64,000 bases of DNA from Shewanella gaetbuli (GCF_023284065.1 NZ_JAKIKP010000007.1:62001-126000), one strand, 5' to 3'; positions 36,932-47,428 are shown, counted from the stretch's first letter. Program-made: numbers and translations. The notes: generated by a model not told the origin, from the letters alone.

Positions 36932-39700
36932 TTAGAACTTGGCACTCACGCCAAATGTGAAGCGAGGACCGTATTGTTCAGCAGACAATAACTGCTCTTC
37001 AAAGCGGCCAAAACGACGCACAGTTTCATCAGTTAAGTTAATACCATCAAGCGACACAGTTACCGTGTCGTTGATATCGTAACTTAAGCTCATATCTAAC
37101 TGACCGTAAGCTTCTGTGAAGGTGGGCTCATTGCCAAGCGCTAGCAAGAACTCATCACGCCAGTTATAGGCCAATCGTGCTTGAAAACCGTAGTTTTCAT
37201 AAAATGCCACTAAGTTACCTGAATCACTCAAACCGGTAAGTGCAATAGTTTGGTCGAAGTTATATGGGTCAAATGACTCATCGCTATCCACAATAGTGTA
37301 GTTGGCAACCACACCAAAACCACTGTCGGCAAACATGTATTGAGCATTAAACTCCCAACCATCAACTTCACGGTTTTGTAAGTTGTCAGGGGTTGCGACT
37401 TCCCAAGTAATTTCAGGGTCAGACGCTTGGCCTAAACACGCAGGGTTTGGAGTATCAGAACTATCAGGACAACCTGGACGAGGGTTTACACTTGGGTCAG
37501 TTAATGGCTGTCCATTTACATCGTTAATGGTACGGTTTTCAGTACCGGCACCAATAAAGTTTTCAACAAACTTTTTAAAGTAACCAACAGACGCAAAACT
37601 GCCATCATCTGAATACCATTCAAACGATAAATCAAAGTTGTCAGAGGTAATAGGTAATAAGTTTGGATTACCCTGTGAAGCGTTAAATGGTCCACCTGGA
37701 CGCGCATTCACGTTAGTTGCAGGGAACATTGCACTAATACCCGCACGCGATAATGTACGACCATAAGAGAAACGTGCCATTAATTCATCGGTGACTGAAA
37801 TATTAAAATCAAAGTTAGGCAAAATACGCGTGTATGAACCCGTTAACTCTTCTGAGGTTGCCGTGTCGTTATAAACTGGACGAAGCTCTTGAGCATGACG
37901 ATAGTTCATAGCAATAATGCCGTTTTGAACAGAATATGCCGTTACGTCAGTATCTTCGTAACGTACACCCACGTTCATTTTCACCGGCATGTCATGGAAT
38001 TCAGTATCAAAGTCAAATGACACGTAAGCGGCAAACGTTTCTTCATTCACCCCATTGGTTTTAATATTTGGCTCAGCAAATTTTCCTTCGCTTTTAACAA
38101 TATCAATAAATTGATTAACGTCATATTGCGAAATATATGGGAATAACTGGTTGGCTCCAGGGAACTGATCAGCAGTATTTCCTAGTGGAATAAAGCCTAA
38201 ATCTAAATCAGTTAATGGCACGTCAACAAACGAGAATACTTCACTTAAGCGTGTATCAACACTGTAATCGGTATTCATCACACCAAAGTTGATTCTAGTT
38301 AACGACGAATCAATAGATAAATTCTCCCATGTACCGGCAACACGGTATTGCTTGATGTTGTTATCCATCGAGTAGCCACGTTTTTGGTATAAGTCAGAAA
38401 CAATATTATCTTTGTTGTAAGCGCCACCTGGAACATTTGAATCATCAACAATAATAGATGGAATATCACCAACAAAATCAGCACCAATTAATGCCACTGA
38501 CCCTGAAGGATTTTTCAAGTTAGCTAGAGTTTCAGCAGTTTGACCATCTGGGTTTGATTTAGAGGTTGAATCATGAATATCCACTTCAAAACTTAATGTA
38601 TCCGTGGCTTGCCACTCGATATTAAAGCCAATCGAGTCATTTTCTTTCTGCTGATAGTATTCCCAAGCCCAAAAGTTTAACTCATCATCTTGATCGCGAG
38701 GGTTCCATAATGTGCCGTTGGCATTAGCGGTTCCGCTTGGATTATCAAACCAAAAAGCAGAGCGGTTTGTGTAGCTGGTCTCTTCTAAACGCGACAAGGT
38801 GTAATCTAACGTGGCGACTACACTGTTAATGGGCTGAAATTGTAGAACCGCTTGGGCATTTTGACGAGTACGCTCAGTATCAAAATGTTCAGTTTTAGCT
38901 GTCCAAGGTGTCCAAATAGCTTGTTCAGGGTTACGACTGGTATCAATGCCACTTAAATCAACATTATCACGACTACGGTTTCTTACCCAACCATCAGTAC
39001 CCACAACATCAGCATGACTATCACGTTCAGCGTGCGATAGCGATAATAAAAAGCCTACTTTATCATCCGCAAAGGTTTGGCTTATCATGCCTGAAATTTC
39101 AGGTGTCACCGAATCGCCTTTTTCAACACTGGTATCGTAAATGCCTTTACCGGTAATAAAAGCGGTAAAGCCGTCATAATCGAATGGGCGAGCAGTATTA
39201 ATATCAATTGTTGCGCCAATACCACCAGATGTAATTTCAGCATTACCTGTTTTATAAACATTTACACCTGAAACACTTTCAGCAGCAATTTCGCGGAAGT
39301 TAAAACTACGTGAAACCCCAGCTGATTGTAACGCTGATGAATTTGGCATTTGGCGACCATTTAGTGTCACCATATTAAATTCTGGACCAAAACCACGAAC
39401 GGTAACCTTATTACCCTCGTTGTTGGCACGGTCAATTGACACACCAGCAATACGCTGCAGCGACTCGGCTAAGTTAGTATCGGGTAACTTGCCTATATCT
39501 TCTGCGGTAATAGCATCAACAACACCATTAGAATAGCGTTTAGTTTCTGCAGATTTAGTTAATGCACTACGAATACCCTTAACCTGAATAACTTCTACTT
39601 CTTCAGTAGCGGGAGCTTCCTCTGCTTGTACCCCAACACTCGCCGCAACTAACATTGCACAATAGATAGTATTAAATTTGAACGTTTTATTTTTCATCAT
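36932..39700 (-). CDS. TonB-dependent outer-membrane receptor 2
   Basis: A 922-residue TIGR01782-type receptor. A signal peptide (AMLVAASVGVQAEE) is followed by the TonB-box-like EVIQVKG. The plug has LAESLQRIAGVSID, KVTVRGFGPEFNMVTLNGRQ and a barrel ending with Phe (FGVSAKF). AAGAAGG precedes the ATG. It is shorter than receptor 1 and clearly a separate lineage within the family. Two perfect operators lie 90-160 bases upstream. Followed by the halogenase-like and SapC genes, a standard trio in carbohydrate-uptake loci. Likely imports an agar oligosaccharide. Confidence 0.94.
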   Translation of the reverse strand: MMKNKTFKFNTIYCAMLVAASVGVQAEEAPATEEVEVIQVKGIRSALTKSAETKRYSNGVVDAITAEDIGKLPDTNLAESLQRIAGVSIDRANNEGNKVTVRGFGPEFNMVTLNGRQMPNSSALQSAGVSRSFNFREIAAESVSGVNVYKTGNAEITSGGIGATIDINTARPFDYDGFTAFITGKGIYDTSVEKGDSVTPEISGMISQTFADDKVGFLLSLSHAERDSHADVVGTDGWVRNRSRDNVDLSGIDTSRNPEQAIWTPWTAKTEHFDTERTRQNAQAVLQFQPINSVVATLDYTLSRLEETSYTNRSAFWFDNPSGTANANGTLWNPRDQDDELNFWAWEYYQQKENDSIGFNIEWQATDTLSFEVDIHDSTSKSNPDGQTAETLANLKNPSGSVALIGADFVGDIPSIIVDDSNVPGGAYNKDNIVSDLYQKRGYSMDNNIKQYRVAGTWENLSIDSSLTRINFGVMNTDYSVDTRLSEVFSFVDVPLTDLDLGFIPLGNTADQFPGANQLFPYISQYDVNQFIDIVKSEGKFAEPNIKTNGVNEETFAAYVSFDFDTEFHDMPVKMNVGVRYEDTDVTAYSVQNGIIAMNYRHAQELRPVYNDTATSEELTGSYTRILPNFDFNISVTDELMARFSYGRTLSRAGISAMFPATNVNARPGGPFNASQGNPNLLPITSDNFDLSFEWYSDDGSFASVGYFKKFVENFIGAGTENRTINDVNGQPLTDPSVNPRPGCPDSSDTPNPACLGQASDPEITWEVATPDNLQNREVDGWEFNAQYMFADSGFGVVANYTIVDSDESFDPYNFDQTIALTGLSDSGNLVAFYENYGFQARLAYNWRDEFLLALGNEPTFTEAYGQLDMSLSYDINDTVTVSLDGINLTDETVRRFGRFEEQLLSAEQYGPRFTFGVSAKF

Positions 39701-39788
39701 GAAAAAACCTTCTTGTAATGAGTTCTGTTCCCCCCAATCCGTTCAAGAGTTCGTTGATACTGAGTATTAACGGTTAAAACGTGAACGG

Positions 39789-39800
39789 ATTGTTAACAAT
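39789..39800. promoter_or_regulatory. Perfect palindrome ATTGTTAACAAT
   Basis: First of two identical sites upstream of receptor 2, 59 bases from the second. Confidence 0.75.
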
Positions 39801-39847
39801 TTAGCTACTTTTTAACCGGTATGTCAATGGTTTTTTGATTTAAGTTA

Positions 39848-39859
39848 ATTGTTAACAAT
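39848..39859. promoter_or_regulatory. Perfect palindrome ATTGTTAACAAT
   Basis: Second site upstream of receptor 2. The 59-base centre-to-centre distance is between five and six helical turns, so looping or cooperative binding is possible. Confidence 0.75.
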
Positions 39860-39897
39860 GATGAGCAGGTAGGGATTCATACAAAGTCATTCAAAAC

Positions 39898-40216
39898 CAG
39901 ACCCTCGACAAAAGATCTCGAGGGTGACGTGTTGGGTTATCGTCATTCTGGTGACGCTGTAACTAACGTCATTCCGGCAGCGCTTTTGAGCCGGAATCTG
40001 CTTTGCTAAATACACAAACAAACCAGACCCTCGATTAAAGATCTCGAGGGTGACGGATTGGGCTGTCGTCATTCGGCTAATACTGAAGATAACGGCATTC
40101 CGACAACGCACACTACACCGTCATTCCGGCAGTGCTTTTGGGCCGGAATCTGCTTAGCTAAATACACAAAAAAAAACAGACCCTCGATTAAAGATCTCGA
40201 GGGTGACGTGTTGGGT
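39898..40216 (+). repeat. Array 4 of three-hairpin repeats
   Basis: No gene is present. A right half at 39898-39929 and two full units at about 39967-40053 and 40119-40209. The last unit ends about 20 bases before the stop codon of GH50 copy 3. Confidence 0.88.
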
Positions 40217-40228
40217 ATTACAGATGGG

Positions 40229-42601
40229 TTATTGTTCACCAAAACGTCGTTGGTAAAGTTCACGATTAACCACTTTGGCGGCTTCTACTAATTCAGTGTA
40301 TGGCTGGTCTGTAACAGACACAAACCCAACGTTATAGTTTTCACCATCATAAGCTCTACCGGTTAATGGTGAATCGATATATTGGAACCAATGTGCGCCG
40401 ACAAAGTATTTGTTATCAATGACACTTCGCATGTAGTCTTGATACATCACTCCCCTATCTGCTTGTGATTGAGCGGGTACAAGCCCTGGGTGTAATAAAC
40501 CTGAGTCAACTGCGCCATTGTGAAATTCACCAATAATGCTGGGGCGGTCAACCTCATCTAAAAAGCGCCAAAAGCCTTTATCTATGCCTTCGTTGTAATA
40601 GTTGTAGCTCATCACATCGGCATATTTTGCTGCTGCAGCGCGTACTTCAGGGGTCATGCCCCAACTGGCAAATCGTGCACCCATGTATAAATGATTTGGC
40701 ATGTATTGCTTTAAAGTCGTACTCACCGTTTTAAAATATGCTTCTGCATATAACGACAACAGCATTGATAAATCGGCTTCGATGGCTGTATTTACTTCTG
40801 GTAAGTCAATACCTTGAGCTATTTCATCCCAAGATAACTGCTGTTGCCATGCGCGGTTAAGTGACTCTATGGTGGAATACTTATCTCGCAAAGCTGCAAC
40901 AAATGCTGCTTTAGCAGGACTTTCGTCCGCTGAGCGAGTTAAGGTGTTGATAACAATTCCATATTGTCCTTTAAGTGAGTTCATTGTCCCCCAGCTTTTC
41001 TCATTATCAATAAACACCCCAACACACCAAGGGTTATTATTTACTTCAGCGGCAATTTGGGCGATGGTCGCTTTAGCACGTGCGGCAAAAACGGGGTCGA
41101 AAGGATCGGGTAACGGGCTCCAATAATCATTGCCACTGCTAACGGTTTTGAAGTCACCAATAATCCAACCATTAGCAAAATAAGGTAAACGATTCATTTG
41201 GTAATACCCAGGGTCTACCCAGTTACCAAATGAGGTAAAGCCCCAACTATGCATCCGGTTAATGGTAATATCTTTCCATTTTTCAAATAATTTTTTAGGG
41301 TCATTTTCGGCAAATTTACGCTGTAAGTTTGCCCGATAAAAACTAAAAGTTTCCCCTGAAGGAACCGGTCCAGTATGAACACTACGACGGTAACCAAAGT
41401 TCTGCCCCAATGGTTCATCATAACTGGGTAACCAACTAAACATATCACTGCGAAGCGCTGACTCGAGTTTGCGACTGGGTAAAGCTTGATGATCAACTTG
41501 GTTTAACCCTAATGAGTCTTCAGGCGTTAAATCAGTGGCTAACTTAATATTGATTAACGCAGGGTCAAAATCATAACCAGTGATGGTTGAGGTATTTGCC
41601 ATGCGAATATTGGCAATACCATTTGAAAAGAACAAATAGCCTTCTGGGTCAACTAACGTCCATTTATCTTGATACTTATCAACTCTAAAGTAGCCAGTTG
41701 CCTCCAATTTGGGGCCATCAACCCAGCCGTTAAATTGACTTCTATCAGCCAATCGTGGCGCTTTTTTAAGTTGGGCTATCTCTTGTGCGCTCCGTTGCTG
41801 TAATTGTTCAACCGAGTTCACTTTACCGTTGAATGCTTGTTTAGCGTTTTGACCAAATTGATCCACCAAGCCCACTAAATAATCACTGATTACCGCTTTA
41901 GGCGTAATTAAACGCACATTATCAAACGAAAGATGTTTATCAACTAACGAGCCGCCAACCTGAAATTCAACAGCAGTTATATGGTGTAAATCTAAGTCTT
42001 TTTTACCGCCCCGCCATTCAATTTGTTGGTAGTCTGTGAGCCAATATTTTGGGTTTGAACGAATACCGGTATTTTGGTCTAACTCATCACCACTTAACAC
42101 GATGTAATAGGTTTGAGAGGAAGACGCCGGAATAACCGTGCTGCGTGATTGATGGTCGTTTTGGTCAAACGCTTTTACATAGAGTGGCGTTGATGCATCT
42201 GCATGGTTGGTAATGTCTACCGCAATGGCAACATTTTGATGACCGCTGACATCCCATGGTGATGTCGCCTTTAACGTAATATTTGCTTTATAGTTAACTT
42301 CAGATTGAAAGTTAACTTCAAGCACGTTATTGCTGTCGTTTTTCACTTGGGAAAATTGCGCATTTTTAGCAATGATGTTTTGTAGCTGTTCAGTATTTTC
42401 GAAGTCAAACAACATGCGCTCAAAATTGACGTTATTCGCCTGAGAAACAACAGTCTTTACATTTCCAGAAACCTTGTCCGATTCGGTTTCTGTAGAGCTA
42501 TGAGTATTGCATCCCAATAATGTCGATACGCCCCCTAGTAACAGTGAACCGCAAAAGATACGTACTTTATTTGAAGCGTTATTTGAAATTTGTACAGGCA
42601 T
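40229..42601 (-). CDS. GH50-family beta-agarase, lipoprotein (copy 3)
   Basis: 790 residues from ATG 42601, preferred over 42655 because AGGAGG lies just upstream and the product then starts with a normal lipoprotein signal (LLLGGVSTLLGC). Same two-part layout as copies 1 and 2: N-terminal sandwich, then GH50 barrel with glutamates expected in IDNEKSWG (about 534) and IIGEFHNGA (about 693). The residue after GEFH is Asn here against Ile in the others. Downstream of the anhydrogalactose operon terminator; only weak operator-like TGATTAACAA lies upstream at about 42646. Confidence 0.92.
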   Translation of the reverse strand: MPVQISNNASNKVRIFCGSLLLGGVSTLLGCNTHSSTETESDKVSGNVKTVVSQANNVNFERMLFDFENTEQLQNIIAKNAQFSQVKNDSNNVLEVNFQSEVNYKANITLKATSPWDVSGHQNVAIAVDITNHADASTPLYVKAFDQNDHQSRSTVIPASSSQTYYIVLSGDELDQNTGIRSNPKYWLTDYQQIEWRGGKKDLDLHHITAVEFQVGGSLVDKHLSFDNVRLITPKAVISDYLVGLVDQFGQNAKQAFNGKVNSVEQLQQRSAQEIAQLKKAPRLADRSQFNGWVDGPKLEATGYFRVDKYQDKWTLVDPEGYLFFSNGIANIRMANTSTITGYDFDPALINIKLATDLTPEDSLGLNQVDHQALPSRKLESALRSDMFSWLPSYDEPLGQNFGYRRSVHTGPVPSGETFSFYRANLQRKFAENDPKKLFEKWKDITINRMHSWGFTSFGNWVDPGYYQMNRLPYFANGWIIGDFKTVSSGNDYWSPLPDPFDPVFAARAKATIAQIAAEVNNNPWCVGVFIDNEKSWGTMNSLKGQYGIVINTLTRSADESPAKAAFVAALRDKYSTIESLNRAWQQQLSWDEIAQGIDLPEVNTAIEADLSMLLSLYAEAYFKTVSTTLKQYMPNHLYMGARFASWGMTPEVRAAAAKYADVMSYNYYNEGIDKGFWRFLDEVDRPSIIGEFHNGAVDSGLLHPGLVPAQSQADRGVMYQDYMRSVIDNKYFVGAHWFQYIDSPLTGRAYDGENYNVGFVSVTDQPYTELVEAAKVVNRELYQRRFGEQ

Positions 42602-42789
42602 ATCGCCTCCTGCAATATGGTCAGCAAAAACGACTACGCTGATAATGATTAACAAATAAGTAATGGTTTAGTCATTCTTAACTGGCTTTATGAATACTAA
42701 ATTACAGCTGCAACAACTCACCGCACTGGCTTGCCACTGCAAACTGTTGTTAATAAGGAAGACAAGAGAATTAATTAACTTCAAAATTG

Positions 42790-42816
42790 AAGCCTTGAGG
42801 AGAGTCCTCAAGGCTT
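42790..42816. terminator. Strong hairpin after the anhydrogalactose operon
   Basis: Perfect 12-base arms AAGCCTTGAGGA and TCCTCAAGGCTT with a 3-base loop, 17 bases after the aldehyde dehydrogenase stop. A weak T-rich stretch follows on the minus strand. Confidence 0.7.
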
Positions 42817-42832
42817 AATACCAATTATATTT

Positions 42833-44284
42833 CTATTCGGCTTCGTTCATATAAACGGTTTTCTTTTCAACGTATTGCTCGAGGCCATACTTACCGTCTT
42901 CACCGCCCATACCACTCATTTTCCAACCGTTATGGAAACCTTGATGCTGTTCACCTAAGCCTCGGTTAACGTACACTTCACCCACTTCCATTTCAGCAAT
43001 TGACTGGTGAATATAAGCTAAGTTTTTGGTGTATAAATATGCCGACAAGCCATATTCACTGTCGTTGGTGTAAGCAATCGCTTCATCAATTGAACTAATT
43101 TTGATGATAGGTAAAACTGGCCCAAATGTTTCTTCATGCACCAGAATATTGTCTTGCTTAACATCGGTGATCACCGTTGGTTCGTACCAATGTCCGCCTT
43201 CAAAACCTGCGACATTAGCCACTTTACCGCCGGTAGCTAAAGTTGCTCCTTGTGCAAGACTTTCTTGAACTAATGTATCAATATTTTTGATTTCATTGGC
43301 GTTTACTTTAGGGCCCATGTCTGTTGCTGGGTCCATTGGATCACCCACTTTAAGGGCTTTAACTTTCGGTAAAAACTTGTCCATAAAGGCACTGTAAATG
43401 TTTTCATGAACATATAAACGCTCGGCACAAGTACATACCTGACCACAGTTTGCAAAACGCGCTGTAATGGCATCATCAACAGCTTTATCAAGGTCTGCAT
43501 CTTCCATCACAATAAACGGCGCTTTACCACCAAGCTCTAACATCACAGGCGTTAAATGCTTACCTGCGGCTTGATAAATAATTTGCCCTGCACGTGTGCT
43601 ACCCGTCATGGTGATTAACTGAGTAATTTCACTTTCACATAAGTGCTGGCCAACCACTGAGCCTGTACCATTTACAATATTCAGCACACCAGCAGGAATA
43701 CCGGCCTCGTTAGCTATACGCCCAAGTTCTAATGTGGCTAATGGTGTTTCTTGTGTCGGCTTAATAACAATACTGTTGCCTGTTACCAACGCAGGGCCAA
43801 TTTTTCGGCCTGCTAATGCTAATGGAAAGTTCCATGCCGTAATGGCAACAACTACACCTTTTGGCACTTTATGGATGTAAATTTTTTCGTTTTCATTATC
43901 AGATGGCAGAATATCACCTTGCAGCGTTAATGCATTATCACAAGCATATTCTACAAATGTGGCGGTAACATTCACTTCCATCTTTGCCACTTCTAACAGC
44001 TTGCCTTGTTCTTTAACTAACAATTCGGCTAAACCATCTAAATTGTCGCGAATACCCGCGGCAAATTTACGTAAAATTGTTGCTCGCGCTCTAGGCGTTA
44101 GTTTTGCCCACGCTTTTTGAGCACTTTGTGCCACTTCTAACGCATCTTGTGCATCAGCAACACAGCCTTCAGGGATTTCACCCACCAAGCTTCCGGTACT
44201 AGGCGAAAATACTTTAATGACACCCTCTGCTTTTGACGGTACATACTCGCCATTGAGGAAGTTAACGTTGTTTCTGACTTGCAT
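42833..44284 (-). CDS. Aldehyde dehydrogenase, probable 3,6-anhydro-L-galactose dehydrogenase
   Basis: 483 residues from ATG 44284 (GGGGAG site). An upstream ATG at 44302 would overlap the SDR gene. Standard ALDH layout: [19 protein letters not shown] near 150, [16 protein letters not shown] near 255 with the general-base Glu, and the nucleophile Cys in [15 protein letters not shown] near 285. It ends with [20 protein letters not shown]. In agar-degraders an ALDH oxidises 3,6-anhydro-L-galactose to anhydrogalactonate. Being in one operon with the cycloisomerase supports this; sequence alone would also allow a lactaldehyde dehydrogenase-like activity. Confidence 0.86.
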   Translation of the reverse strand: MQVRNNVNFLNGEYVPSKAEGVIKVFSPSTGSLVGEIPEGCVADAQDALEVAQSAQKAWAKLTPRARATILRKFAAGIRDNLDGLAELLVKEQGKLLEVAKMEVNVTATFVEYACDNALTLQGDILPSDNENEKIYIHKVPKGVVVAITAWNFPLALAGRKIGPALVTGNSIVIKPTQETPLATLELGRIANEAGIPAGVLNIVNGTGSVVGQHLCESEITQLITMTGSTRAGQIIYQAAGKHLTPVMLELGGKAPFIVMEDADLDKAVDDAITARFANCGQVCTCAERLYVHENIYSAFMDKFLPKVKALKVGDPMDPATDMGPKVNANEIKNIDTLVQESLAQGATLATGGKVANVAGFEGGHWYEPTVITDVKQDNILVHEETFGPVLPIIKISSIDEAIAYTNDSEYGLSAYLYTKNLAYIHQSIAEMEVGEVYVNRGLGEQHQGFHNGWKMSGMGGEDGKYGLEQYVEKKTVYMNEAE

Positions 44285-44286
44285 GG

Positions 44287-45051
44287 CTATCTCCCCATCC
44301 ATCCGCCATCAACCAGTAACACACTACCATTCATGTAGTCTGATGCCGCTGATGCTAAAAATACTGTTGGTCCTTTAAAGTCATCGGGAGTGCCCCAACG
44401 GCCTTGTGGAATACGCTCTAAAATTGATGCAGCACGTGCTGGGTCATTGCGCAATGCTTCGGTGTTGTCTGTAGCAATATAGCCTGGTGCAATGGCATTA
44501 ACATTAACCCCTTTACCTGCCCATTCATTAGCTAGTGCCTTAGTTAACTGGCCAATAGCGCCTTTACTGGCTGCGTAACCGGGTACGGTAATACCCCCTT
44601 GGAATGTAAGTAATGACGCGGTAAATATGACTTTACCTGAGCCACGCTCAATCATTTTTTTACCAAACTCGCGGCTGATAATAAATTGCGAGTTTAAATT
44701 AATGTCGATAATTTTGTCCCAATATTCATCACGGTGCTCTGCTGCTGGCTCACGTAAAATTGAGCCGGCATTGTTCACTAGAATATCAATAACGTCATGT
44801 TGTGCATTTACTTGCTCAATAAAAGCATAAACACTGTTACGGTCAGAAAAGTCACACTGATAAGCAGAAAATTTACGGCCGAATGCAGTAACCGCTTGCT
44901 CAACCTCAGAGCCACTTGCCGCTAAACTGGCCGAAACACCAATAATATCGGCACCGGCTTCAGCTAATGCTTCTGCCATTGCTTTACCAATCCCACGGCT
45001 ACAACCCGTAACCAGTGCAACTTTACCTGTTAAATCAAATTTGTTTTGCAT
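44287..45051 (-). CDS. SDR oxidoreductase, KduD-like (2-keto-3-deoxygluconate 5-dehydrogenase)
   Basis: A 254-residue classical short-chain dehydrogenase. NAD-binding [15 protein letters not shown] near 15, NNAG near 90, and the catalytic Ser...YAASK ([22 protein letters not shown]) near 145-160. It ends in a KduD-like [11 protein letters not shown]. In the known anhydrogalactose route KduD reduces 3-deoxy-hexodiulosonate to 2-keto-3-deoxygluconate. Third in aci-MDR-SDR-ALDH, with gaps of 27 and 2 bases. AGGAA precedes the ATG. Confidence 0.85.
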   Translation of the reverse strand: MQNKFDLTGKVALVTGCSRGIGKAMAEALAEAGADIIGVSASLAASGSEVEQAVTAFGRKFSAYQCDFSDRNSVYAFIEQVNAQHDVIDILVNNAGSILREPAAEHRDEYWDKIIDINLNSQFIISREFGKKMIERGSGKVIFTASLLTFQGGITVPGYAASKGAIGQLTKALANEWAGKGVNVNAIAPGYIATDNTEALRNDPARAASILERIPQGRWGTPDDFKGPTVFLASAASDYMNGSVLLVDGGWMGR

Positions 45052-45078
45052 AACTATTCCTAAATTACAGCGCGATAA

Positions 45079-46101
45079 TTATTGTTGTTCACATGAAACT
45101 AAGGCTTTCATGCCTATAGGATTATTGTCCATACTAGCAAATGCATCGCCAATATCAGATAACTTACTGATTGAAGTAATAAAAGGTTTTAAGTCCACTT
45201 TACCCGATGCCACTAAATCTACCGCCATTTCAAAATCAGCATGTTCGTAAACACGTGCTCCAAGTAGCTCTAACTCTTTCCAGAAAAATTGGAACAAATC
45301 GACTTGAGGCTTTTGAGAGTGAATAGCCACCATACAAATACGCCCACGAACAGCAGCCACTTGTACCATGGCATCAACAGCGGGTTGCACACCTGAAACC
45401 TCAAATACCGCATCGGCGCCTTTTTGATCAGACCATTGCTTCACAAACTCGGCAATGTCATCTGTAATTGGATTGATAGTGTCAATGCCATATTGAGCCG
45501 CAAACTGACGGCGGTTTTCGTTAGGCTCAGAAATTAACACATGTGCACCTAATGACTTAGCAACTAATGCAACAAGCTGACCAATTGGGCCACCGCCTAA
45601 CACAACAACATGCTCGCCTGCAGTAACACGTGCGCGGCTGATGTCATGACAAGCCACCGCTAAAGGCTCAATTAACGCACCTTGTTGTAAATCAACATTG
45701 GCAGGTAATTTATGTAAGGTACGTGCTTTTACTGTCCATGAATTTTGGAATGCACCTGGAGTATCAATACCCATAAACTTAAGGTTATGGCACACATGAG
45801 AATGGCCAGCATGACACGCAGGGCAATCACCGCAGTAATCAAGTGGACGAACAACCACACGTTCGCCTACTGAAAAACCACTGACATTTTTACCGACTTC
45901 AGCAACGGTGCCTGAAATTTCATGTCCAATGGTATGTGGAGGATTAACACGTGCATCCATCACACCATGGTAAATATGCATATCTGTGCCACAAATGCCC
46001 ACAAAGCCGACATTAATTCTTACTTCATCGTCTTTAGGTGGAATAGGTGAAGTTTCAATAATGCTAAATTGTTTATTACCAATATACTGTGCCGCTTGCA
46101 T
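45079..46101 (-). CDS. Zn-dependent dehydrogenase, candidate 2-keto-3-deoxy-L-galactonate 5-dehydrogenase
   Basis: A 340-residue medium-chain dehydrogenase. Catalytic zinc residues in GICGTDMHIYHG and GHEISGTV, structural-zinc cysteines in CGDCPACHAGHSHVC, and NAD-binding VLGGGPIGQLVALVA near 170. It resembles threonine/idonate/galactitol-type enzymes. The known step after the cycloisomerase is oxidation of 2-keto-3-deoxy-L-galactonate at C5 (EC 1.1.1.389), followed by KduD-type reduction. A dehydrogenase pair next to the cycloisomerase fits that exactly. The specific reaction is inferred from the operon. Confidence 0.82.
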   Translation of the reverse strand: MQAAQYIGNKQFSIIETSPIPPKDDEVRINVGFVGICGTDMHIYHGVMDARVNPPHTIGHEISGTVAEVGKNVSGFSVGERVVVRPLDYCGDCPACHAGHSHVCHNLKFMGIDTPGAFQNSWTVKARTLHKLPANVDLQQGALIEPLAVACHDISRARVTAGEHVVVLGGGPIGQLVALVAKSLGAHVLISEPNENRRQFAAQYGIDTINPITDDIAEFVKQWSDQKGADAVFEVSGVQPAVDAMVQVAAVRGRICMVAIHSQKPQVDLFQFFWKELELLGARVYEHADFEMAVDLVASGKVDLKPFITSISKLSDIGDAFASMDNNPIGMKALVSCEQQ

Positions 46102-46112
46102 ATGTATGTACC

Positions 46113-47222
46113 TTATGACTGAAGAATTAAATAGGGATTTAGTAGGGTTTGGTCAAATTCAACGCCAGTGCCAATCAGATCTGGCACACAAGCTTTACCG
46201 TTTTCAATTTGAAGAGGACGGGTTGTGTATTGATCAATAGGGAATGAGTGAACTTCTAAATAGCCAGCGTTTGGCTGAGAGGCTAATAACGAAACATGTA
46301 ATTCATGCATACCATGGCTACATACTGGTAAGTTATTGGCATAAGCCAATTGAGCCACCTGTAACCAACCAGTGATGCCGCCAATATTAGAAGCATCTGG
46401 CTGTAAAAAGCCTAATTTTGATTGAGCAATTGCGTAAGTAAACTCATGAATAGTATGTAAATTTTCGCCCATAGCTAACGGAATATTTGTCGCGTCAGAA
46501 ATTTTGGCGTAACCAAGATAATCGTCTGGAATAGTAGGCTCTTCAAACCATTTAATATCGCAATGCTCTATAGCGCGTGAAAATCGAATAGCTTGTTCAT
46601 GAGTTAATGAATAATTCGCATCCACCATAAAGGTCACATCTGGGCCAATCAGGTTTCTAACGGCTTCAACACGACGTACATCTTCTTTATAGTCAGTTTT
46701 ACCCACCTTAATTTTAACGGCTTGGAAACCTCGGTCGATGTAACCTTGAATATTGTCGAGTAACTTTTGCTCTGAAAAATTCAGATCAATACCTCCAGCA
46801 TAACAGTTCACACGTTGGCTAACACCGCCAGCAACTTTCCACAAAGGTTGGTTAATTCGCTTACACTTTATGTCCCATAATGCGATATCAACGGCTGAAA
46901 TAGCAAAACTGAGCAATCCACCGCGGCCAACATAATGAAAGTGCCATTGTAGTTGATCCCAAATACGGTATATTTCAGTACTATCTTGCCCTATCAATAG
47001 TGGCTTCATTTCATCATTCAGCAATGAAAATATTGCCCTCCCACCTTTGCCGCCTGTATAGGTATACCCTACACCTTCGAAACCATCAGCGGTTCGAATA
47101 CGCATTAGAATTAATTCAAAATGGGTATGGTCACCATGCTTAGCGTCTGAAAGTACTTCAGCTAACGGCACTTGATAGTACTCAACATTTATCGCTTCAA
47201 TTTTTGTCATTTCATTAGTCAT
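46113..47222 (-). CDS. Enolase-superfamily enzyme, probable 3,6-anhydro-L-galactonate cycloisomerase
   Basis: 369 residues from ATG 47222. The open frame extends to 47345 but that part spans an operator palindrome and is not protein-like; ATG 47210 is another option. Mandelate-racemase-type barrel: VKIKVGK near 165 (catalytic Lys), FMVDANYSL and [11 protein letters not shown] supply metal ligands, [10 protein letters not shown] the third, and [12 protein letters not shown] the His side. Cycloisomerases of this class convert anhydrogalactonate to 2-keto-3-deoxygalactonate (EC 5.5.1.25). First gene of the four-gene anhydrogalactose operon, 11 bases before the dehydrogenase. Confidence 0.87.
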   Translation of the reverse strand: MTNEMTKIEAINVEYYQVPLAEVLSDAKHGDHTHFELILMRIRTADGFEGVGYTYTGGKGGRAIFSLLNDEMKPLLIGQDSTEIYRIWDQLQWHFHYVGRGGLLSFAISAVDIALWDIKCKRINQPLWKVAGGVSQRVNCYAGGIDLNFSEQKLLDNIQGYIDRGFQAVKIKVGKTDYKEDVRRVEAVRNLIGPDVTFMVDANYSLTHEQAIRFSRAIEHCDIKWFEEPTIPDDYLGYAKISDATNIPLAMGENLHTIHEFTYAIAQSKLGFLQPDASNIGGITGWLQVAQLAYANNLPVCSHGMHELHVSLLASQPNAGYLEVHSFPIDQYTTRPLQIENGKACVPDLIGTGVEFDQTLLNPYLILQS

Positions 47223-47256
47223 AAGTAGACTCGCCACCAAATATGATTTACGGTTT

Positions 47257-47268
47257 ATTGTTAACAAT
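47257..47268. promoter_or_regulatory. Perfect palindrome ATTGTTAACAAT
   Basis: 35 bases before the cycloisomerase start, a repressor-like position. Confidence 0.78.
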
Positions 47269-47318
47269 CTACACTTACATTTTTTCAATGTAAAGCATAA
47301 GTTAAAATTTAACAGACG

Positions 47319-47330
47319 ATTGTTAACAGT
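47319..47330. promoter_or_regulatory. Shared palindrome, two mismatches (ATTGTTAACAGT)
   Basis: Middle of three sites in the divergent region between the cycloisomerase and FG-GAP genes. Confidence 0.55.
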
Positions 47331-47416
47331 AGTTTCAAACATCAAACTGGTTTTTGATGGGGAATATTTTTCTAGATATTTTTGAGTAACGGTTTACTAA
47401 CCACTGACCTTTGTTT

Positions 47417-47428
47417 ATTGTTAACAAA
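47417..47428. promoter_or_regulatory. Shared palindrome, one mismatch (ATTGTTAACAAA)
   Basis: 19 bases before the FG-GAP gene start at 47447, so it may cover that promoter. Confidence 0.65.

Noticed and set aside
47223..47345. N-terminal extension of the cycloisomerase
   Set aside because: It spans an operator palindrome, is not protein-like, and the family starts at about residue MTKIEA.
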